Source: Neisseria uirgultaei | GTDB lineage: Bacteria > Pseudomonadota > Gammaproteobacteria > Burkholderiales > Neisseriaceae | Assembly: GCF_962719845.1 (NCBI RefSeq) | Contig: NZ_CAUIYF010000030.1 | Span: 1-5,872, forward strand | DNA: 5,872 nucleotides | Reading direction: 5' to 3' | Shown: positions 1 to 5,872 of the stretch, one piece after another | How the letters are laid out: each line of letters begins with the position of its first letter | How positions within the stretch are numbered: position 1 is the first letter of the stretch | Program-made: the position numbers and the translations under genes | Notes under the pieces: generated by a model | The model's database searches: none | The model's input: only the letters and a program-made list of their open reading frames with translations | What the model was told of the DNA's origin: nothing

Positions 1-280
1 TTGCCGGTTTGGCGGGGGCTTTGGGTGCGGGCGCGCCGACCGAAGCCTGGTCCTTCAGCTTCGCCAGCACCGCCGGGCCGATGCCCTTCACCTTGGTCAA
101 ATCGTCCACAGACTTGAACGCGCCGTTTTGCGCACGGTATTCCACAATGGCCTTCGCCTTCGCCGGACCTATTCCCGGCAGCGCCTCCAACTCCTGCGGC
201 GAAGCGGCATTGATGTTTACCGCCGCAAGGGAGAAGGCGCAGGAGAACAGCATACAAAACAGCACGAACATTTTCTTCAT
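1..280 (-). CDS. comE: ComE, ComEA-family periplasmic DNA-binding competence protein (3' end outside window)
   Basis: ComE binds incoming double-stranded DNA in the periplasm during natural transformation and helps pull it through the outer membrane after the PilQ secretin/type IV pilus stage. The frame opens at ATG 280-278 and gives 93 residues with no stop before the window edge, so the C-terminus is cut off; Neisseria ComE is about 100 residues, so only a few are missing. Residues 1-19 form a signal peptide (MKK, then a hydrophobic run ending SLAA), predicted to be cleaved near A19/A20. The mature protein starts VNINAAS and carries a tandem helix-hairpin-helix domain with two hairpins, LPGIGPA (34-40) and VKGIGPA (64-70). 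An Ala/Pro/Lys-rich tail starts near residue 82. The ATG at codon 4 is a less likely start, because the ribosome binding site is correctly spaced for codon 1. The gene follows the rrn terminator and has its own candidate promoter. In pathogenic Neisseria comE is multicopy, one behind each rrn operon. No disruption is seen in the visible part. Confidence 0.95.
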   Translation of the reverse strand, partial: MKKMFVLFCMLFSCAFSLAAVNINAASPQELEALPGIGPAKAKAIVEYRAQNGAFKSVDDLTKVKGIGPAVLAKLKDQASVGAPAPKAPAKPA

Positions 281-287
281 GGTTTTT

Positions 288-293
288 TCCTTT
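288..293 (-). promoter_or_regulatory. Ribosome binding site of comE
   Basis: On the minus strand AAAGGA lies seven bases before the ATG at 280. It is complementary to part of the 16S 3' end at 4192-4199 in this same window, and it supports codon 1 rather than codon 4 as the comE start. Confidence 0.8.
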
Positions 294-316
294 AAGGGTT
301 GCAAACAATAAAACCG

Positions 317-329
317 CATCCTGCGGATG
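317..329 (-). other. Small hairpin in the comE 5' UTR
   Basis: CATCC (317-321) and GGATG (325-329) are perfectly complementary around a three-base loop. On the minus strand the stem is followed by CGG and then TTTTATTGTTT, an interrupted T tract. It lies between the candidate comE promoter and the ribosome binding site. It could be a weak attenuator or a 5' stabilising hairpin; the stem is short, so a regulatory role is inference only. Confidence 0.4.
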
Positions 330-340
330 ATAAGGTGCGT

Positions 341-352
341 CATTTTAAAATG
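341..352. repeat. 12-bp perfect palindrome over the comE -10 box
   Basis: CATTTTAAAATG is a perfect palindrome that contains the entire candidate -10 hexamer. A palindrome at this place could be an operator half-site pair, but A/T-rich -10 regions are often palindromic by chance. No known regulator is assigned. Confidence 0.5.
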
Positions 353-370
353 AATACCCGGACGCTTCAA
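342..370 (-). promoter_or_regulatory. Candidate sigma-70 promoter for comE
   Basis: On the minus strand TTGAAG (370-365; four of six matches to TTGACA) is followed after 17 bases by TAAAAT (347-342; five of six matches to TATAAT). The predicted start is near 335, giving a 5' UTR of about 55 bases before the comE ATG. It sits downstream of the rrn terminator, which suggests that comE is expressed independently of rRNA transcription. Assigned by consensus only. Confidence 0.6.
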
Positions 371-402
371 GCCCCGCATCCGCCCGAAGCCCGCATTCCC
401 CG

Positions 403-417
403 ACCCGCTTTGCGGGT
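403..417. other. GC-rich hairpin between the rrn terminator and the comE promoter
   Basis: ACCCGC (403-408) and GCGGGT (412-417) pair around a TTT loop. Neither strand has a T tract after the stem, so it is not a classical terminator. On the minus strand it directly follows the rrn terminator and may act as a 3' end-stabilising structure or backup pause site. This is a weak call. Confidence 0.4.
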
Positions 418-422
418 AAGGC

Positions 423-450
423 AAAAACCCCCGAATAATCGGGGGTTTTC
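423..450 (-). terminator. Rho-independent terminator of the rrn operon
   Basis: CCCCCGA (428-434) pairs perfectly with TCGGGGG (439-445) around a four-base loop. On the minus strand the stem is followed by TTTTT (427-423), the expected U tract, starting eleven bases past the 5S 3' end. The flanking AAAA and TTTT are complementary too, so the plus-strand transcript also ends in a T run (446-449). The element could therefore work in both directions, though less strongly on the plus strand. Confidence 0.92.
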
Positions 451-460
451 TGAAAGAATG

Positions 461-573
461 TTTGGCAGTGACCTACTTTCGCATGGAAGAACCACACTAT
501 CATCGGCGCTGAGTCGTTTCACGGTCCTGTTCGGGATGGGAAGGCGTGGGACCAACTCGCTATGGCCGCCAAA
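461..573 (-). rRNA. rrf: 5S ribosomal RNA
   Basis: This is the 5S RNA of the large ribosomal subunit, about 113 nt. The terminal stem is visible as TTTGGCGG at the 5' end (573-566) pairing with CTGCCAAA at the 3' end (468-461). The internal CCATCCCGAACAGG segment on the minus strand is the conserved 5S loop region, and the GAAAGTAGG segment near the 3' end is also typical. It is the last rRNA of the operon, 96 bases after 23S and just before the terminator. Exact ends are set by the terminal stem and may differ by one or two bases. Confidence 0.96.
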
Positions 574-620
574 CTTAAACTGTTACAAATCGGTAAAGCC
601 TTAATCAATATATTCGGTGA

Positions 621-635
621 TGACTGAATCAGTCA
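621..635. other. Stem-loop in the 23S-5S spacer
   Basis: TGACTGA (621-627) and TCAGTCA (629-635) form a perfect inverted repeat around one central base, able to fold as a six-base-pair hairpin with a three-base loop. It lies between the 23S processing stem and 5S, where a structural element for cleavage of the precursor would be expected. The role is inferred from position. Confidence 0.55.
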
Positions 636-652
636 GTAAGCTTTTATCTCTT

Positions 653-669
653 GAAGTTCTTCAAATGAT

Positions 670-678
<9 letters not shown>
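653..678 (-). repeat. 23S processing stem, 3' strand
   Basis: These 26 bases are the inverted complement of 3555-3580 with a single mismatch (662 against 3571, a G-G opposition in the RNA). In the precursor they close a long double helix at the base of 23S, the normal RNase III substrate that frees pre-23S. The inner bases belong to the mature 23S terminal helix (H1). Confidence 0.88.
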
Positions 679-3554
<2,876 letters not shown>

Positions 3555-3561
<7 letters not shown>

Positions 3562-3580
3562 CTATCATTTCAAGAACTTC
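3555..3580 (-). repeat. 23S processing stem, 5' strand
   Basis: This is the upstream half of the 26-nt inverted repeat whose partner is 653-678. Bases above 3561 are precursor; those at or below belong to mature 23S helix H1. The almost perfect pairing over nearly 2.9 kb matches the RNase III processing stem of bacterial rrn operons. Confidence 0.88.
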
Positions 3581-3661
3581 TTTGACTTCGTTTACCTACC
3601 CGTTGACTAGGGAAGTAAACTTGAAATTCCTACTTTGATAAAGCTTACTGCTTTGTTGTGT

Positions 3662-3693
3662 CTTAATCCTGCCTTTTGTGTTTCAGGATTAAG
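3662..3693. other. 10-bp stem-loop in the 16S-23S spacer
   Basis: CTTAATCCTG (3662-3671) and CAGGATTAAG (3684-3693) are perfectly complementary around a 12-base loop. No T tract follows on the minus strand, so it is not a terminator. It probably helps to organise or process the precursor between the spacer boxA and 23S. Confidence 0.7.
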
Positions 3694-3733
3694 TCGATAC
3701 AATCATCACCCAAATACTGTGTTTGTTTTCTTT

Positions 3734-3747
3734 TCTCTCGCGAGAGA
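3734..3747. repeat. Perfect 14-bp palindrome TCTCTCGCGAGAGA
   Basis: The sequence is a perfect palindrome and can fold as a five-base-pair hairpin with a CGCG loop. It abuts and overlaps by two bases the next hairpin (3746-3775), so the two folds compete or stack. Function unknown; the likely context is pre-rRNA folding. Confidence 0.7.
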
Positions 3748-3775
3748 TTTTTACCCTTTGCAAAAGGTAAAAATC
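3746..3775. other. Stem-loop in the 16S-23S spacer
   Basis: GATTTTTACC (3746-3755) and GGTAAAAATC (3766-3775) are perfect complements. The loop contains TTTGCAAA, itself a palindrome. On the minus strand the 3' arm ends in a short run of T, but there is no free U tract beyond the stem, so I do not call a terminator. It lies about 45 bases after the spacer boxA in the direction of transcription. Confidence 0.65.
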
Positions 3776-3820
3776 AAAACAAACTCATTGTCTTTGTTTG
3801 TTGATTTCGGCTTTCCAATT

Positions 3821-3831
3821 TGTTAAAGATC
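3821..3831 (-). promoter_or_regulatory. Spacer boxA antitermination element
   Basis: The minus strand reads GATCTTTAACA, which shares TCTTTAACA with the leader boxA at 5869-5859. BoxA in nascent RNA is bound by NusB/NusE and lets polymerase resist Rho termination; bacterial rrn operons commonly have a second copy ahead of 23S, exactly as here. The assignment rests on the motif and its position. Confidence 0.75.
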
Positions 3832-3852
3832 GATGCATCGTTATTTTACTCC

Positions 3853-3925
3853 GCAAATCAAAATAAGTTGCTATAAAATATAAAAGTACAAATAAAATAA
3901 AAGCAACAGGATTACTTTGATTTGC
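3853..3925. other. Nested inverted repeats just 3' of tRNA-Ala
   Basis: GCAAATCAAA (3853-3862) pairs with TTTGATTTGC (3916-3925), and inside it GTTGCT (3867-3872) pairs with AGCAAC (3902-3907), giving an extended stem with an A/T-rich apical loop. An alternative short hairpin, ACTTTG (3914-3919) with CAAAGT (3925-3930), uses the same bases and starts two bases after the tRNA-Ala CCA on the minus strand. Both could guide 3' maturation of the tRNA. Confidence 0.55.
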
Positions 3926-3932
3926 AAAGTTT

Positions 3933-4008
3933 TGGTGGAGGCAAACGGGATCGAACCGATGACCCCCTGCTTGCAAAGCAGGTGCTCTACCAACTGAGCT
4001 ATGCCCCC
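3933..4008 (-). tRNA. tRNA-Ala (anticodon UGC)
   Basis: The 76-nt cloverleaf begins GGGGGCATAGCTC and ends with an encoded CCA. The acceptor stem pairs GGGGGCA with TGCCTCC (one G-U). The D stem is GCTC/GAGC, the anticodon stem CCTGC/GCAGG with loop TTTGCAA, and anticodon TGC lies at 3975-3973. The T loop is TTCGATC; its stem ATCGG/CCGTT contains one U-U opposition, which I recall as also present in other beta-proteobacterial tRNA-Ala. A sixth G upstream (4009) is outside the 7-bp acceptor stem. It reads GCN alanine codons and lies in the 16S-23S spacer after tRNA-Ile. Confidence 0.98.
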
Positions 4009-4014
4009 CGTTAT

Positions 4015-4091
<77 letters not shown>

Positions 4092-4149
4092 GGATTCTCT
4101 TCTTAAGCGAACCTTGCCTTCACTCAAGCTTCTTCCGCATCTTTTCAGT

Positions 4150-4179
4150 TTACCGATAAGTGTGAATGCCTAAAGCCTC
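4150..4179 (-). repeat. 16S processing stem, 3' strand
   Basis: These 30 bases pair with the leader segment 5822-5851. The first 20-odd pairs from the outer end are continuous apart from one G-U; the inner end has a U-U opposition and a second G-U. The stem brings together the two ends of pre-16S as an RNase III substrate. It lies 13 bases beyond the mature 16S 3' end. Confidence 0.88.
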
Positions 4180-4188
4180 TTCTTTCTC

Positions 4189-5732
<1,544 letters not shown>

Positions 5733-5773
5733 AATCTCTAACTTTTTAACTTCTGGTCTGCTTCAAAGAAACC

Positions 5774-5808
5774 GACAGGACAATGTTCAAAACATTATCT
5801 TGTCTGTC
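5774..5808. other. Imperfect stem-loop in the rrn leader
   Basis: AATGTT (5782-5787) pairs with AACATT (5791-5796) around a three-base loop, and the outer GACAGGACAA (5774-5783) matches TTGTCTGTC (5800-5808) with bulges. This forms a long bulged hairpin between the processing stem and mature 16S, where leader RNA is thought to help 16S folding in other bacteria. Confidence 0.6.
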
Positions 5809-5816
5809 TTTCAAAC

Positions 5817-5842
5817 AGTGTGAGGCTCAAGGCACTCACACT
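5817..5842. other. Leader hairpin overlapping the 16S processing stem
   Basis: AGTGTGAG (5817-5824) and CTCACACT (5835-5842) are perfect complements around a ten-base loop. The 5835-5842 arm is also part of the long-range stem 5822-5851 with 4150-4179, so the two pairings exclude each other. The local hairpin can form as soon as the leader is made, before the 16S 3' flank exists. Confidence 0.65.
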
Positions 5843-5851
5843 TATCGGTAA
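5822..5851 (-). repeat. 16S processing stem, 5' strand
   Basis: This is the upstream half of the inverted repeat closing pre-16S, partner of 4150-4179, with only three of 30 positions not Watson-Crick (two of them G-U). It starts eight bases after the leader boxA in the direction of transcription. Confidence 0.88.
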
Positions 5852-5858
5852 TCTGTTT

Positions 5859-5869
5859 TGTTAAAGAGC
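5859..5869 (-). promoter_or_regulatory. Leader boxA antitermination element
   Basis: The minus strand reads GCTCTTTAACA, matching the bacterial rrn boxA consensus TGCTCTTTAACA over eleven positions. It is bound in RNA by NusB/NusE as part of the rRNA antitermination complex. It lies about 127 bases upstream of mature 16S. Confidence 0.85.
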
Positions 5870-5872
5870 GTT

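Larger units (their letters stand above)
3562..3932 (-). other. Spacer between tRNA-Ala and 23S
   Basis: These 371 bases hold no gene. They are A/T-rich, most strongly at about 3841-3930. On the minus strand, in order of transcription, they contain the nested stem-loop beside tRNA-Ala (3925-3853), a boxA-like motif (3831-3821), a hairpin (3775-3746), a perfect palindrome (3747-3734), a hairpin (3693-3662), and the 5' arm of the 23S processing stem. No coding frame in it has a credible ribosome binding site or family. Confidence 0.85.
5733..5872 (-). other. rrn leader (promoters outside window)
   Basis: These 140 bases are transcribed leader. In order of transcription they hold boxA (5869-5859), the 5' arm of the 16S processing stem (5851-5822), a local hairpin overlapping that arm (5842-5817), an imperfect hairpin (5808-5774), and a short unpaired stretch before 16S. 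No -35/-10 pair of rrn quality is visible, so the promoters must lie past the window end. Confidence 0.85.

Noticed and set aside
9..311. 100-codon plus-strand open frame at the left edge
   Set aside because: It is antisense to comE; the minus-strand frame has a signal peptide, tandem helix-hairpin-helix motifs and a ribosome binding site, so the plus frame is a GC-rich shadow.
299..604. 101-codon plus-strand open frame and its minus counterpart across the terminator and 5S
   Set aside because: They run through 5S and a terminator hairpin; no protein motif is present.
3562..3932. Possible mobile element such as a Correia repeat in the long spacer
   Set aside because: I saw no Correia-type terminal repeats or target duplication; the inverted repeats fit ordinary rrn spacer structure.

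Overview
This window is one nearly complete ribosomal RNA operon, all on the minus strand, followed downstream by the start of the competence gene comE. Reading the minus strand 5' to 3' (high to low coordinates), the order is: leader with boxA (5872-5733), 16S rRNA (5732-4192), tRNA-Ile(GAU) (4091-4015), tRNA-Ala(UGC) (4008-3933), a 371-base spacer with a second boxA, 23S rRNA (3561-670), 5S rRNA (573-461), a strong intrinsic terminator (about 450-423), and comE (280 to the window edge). The rrn promoters lie beyond base 5872 and are not visible.

The organism is most likely a Neisseria of the gonorrhoeae/meningitidis/lactamica group. The short secreted ComEA-type helix-hairpin-helix protein placed directly behind an rRNA operon is a known Neisseria arrangement; in gonococcus and meningococcus several near-identical comE copies each sit downstream of an rrn locus. 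The 16S-Ile-Ala-23S-5S order and a 16S 3' end in CCTCCTTT fit a beta-proteobacterium. Species cannot be fixed by reading alone.

The non-genic stretches carry the RNA-processing and antitermination signals of an rrn operon. Long inverted repeats flank 16S (30 nt) and 23S (26 nt) and would form RNase III processing stems. BoxA elements lie in the leader and in the 16S-23S spacer. Several strong stem-loops occur in the leader, the tRNA-Ala/23S spacer and the 23S/5S spacer. comE has a promoter candidate of its own with its -10 inside a perfect palindrome, and a 5' UTR hairpin, so it is probably transcribed independently of the rRNA.

I see no hidden novel system here. Open reading frames inside the rRNA genes are shadows. 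The observations most worth checking are competing RNA folds in the leader and beside tRNA-Ala, and the regulatory layout in front of comE.
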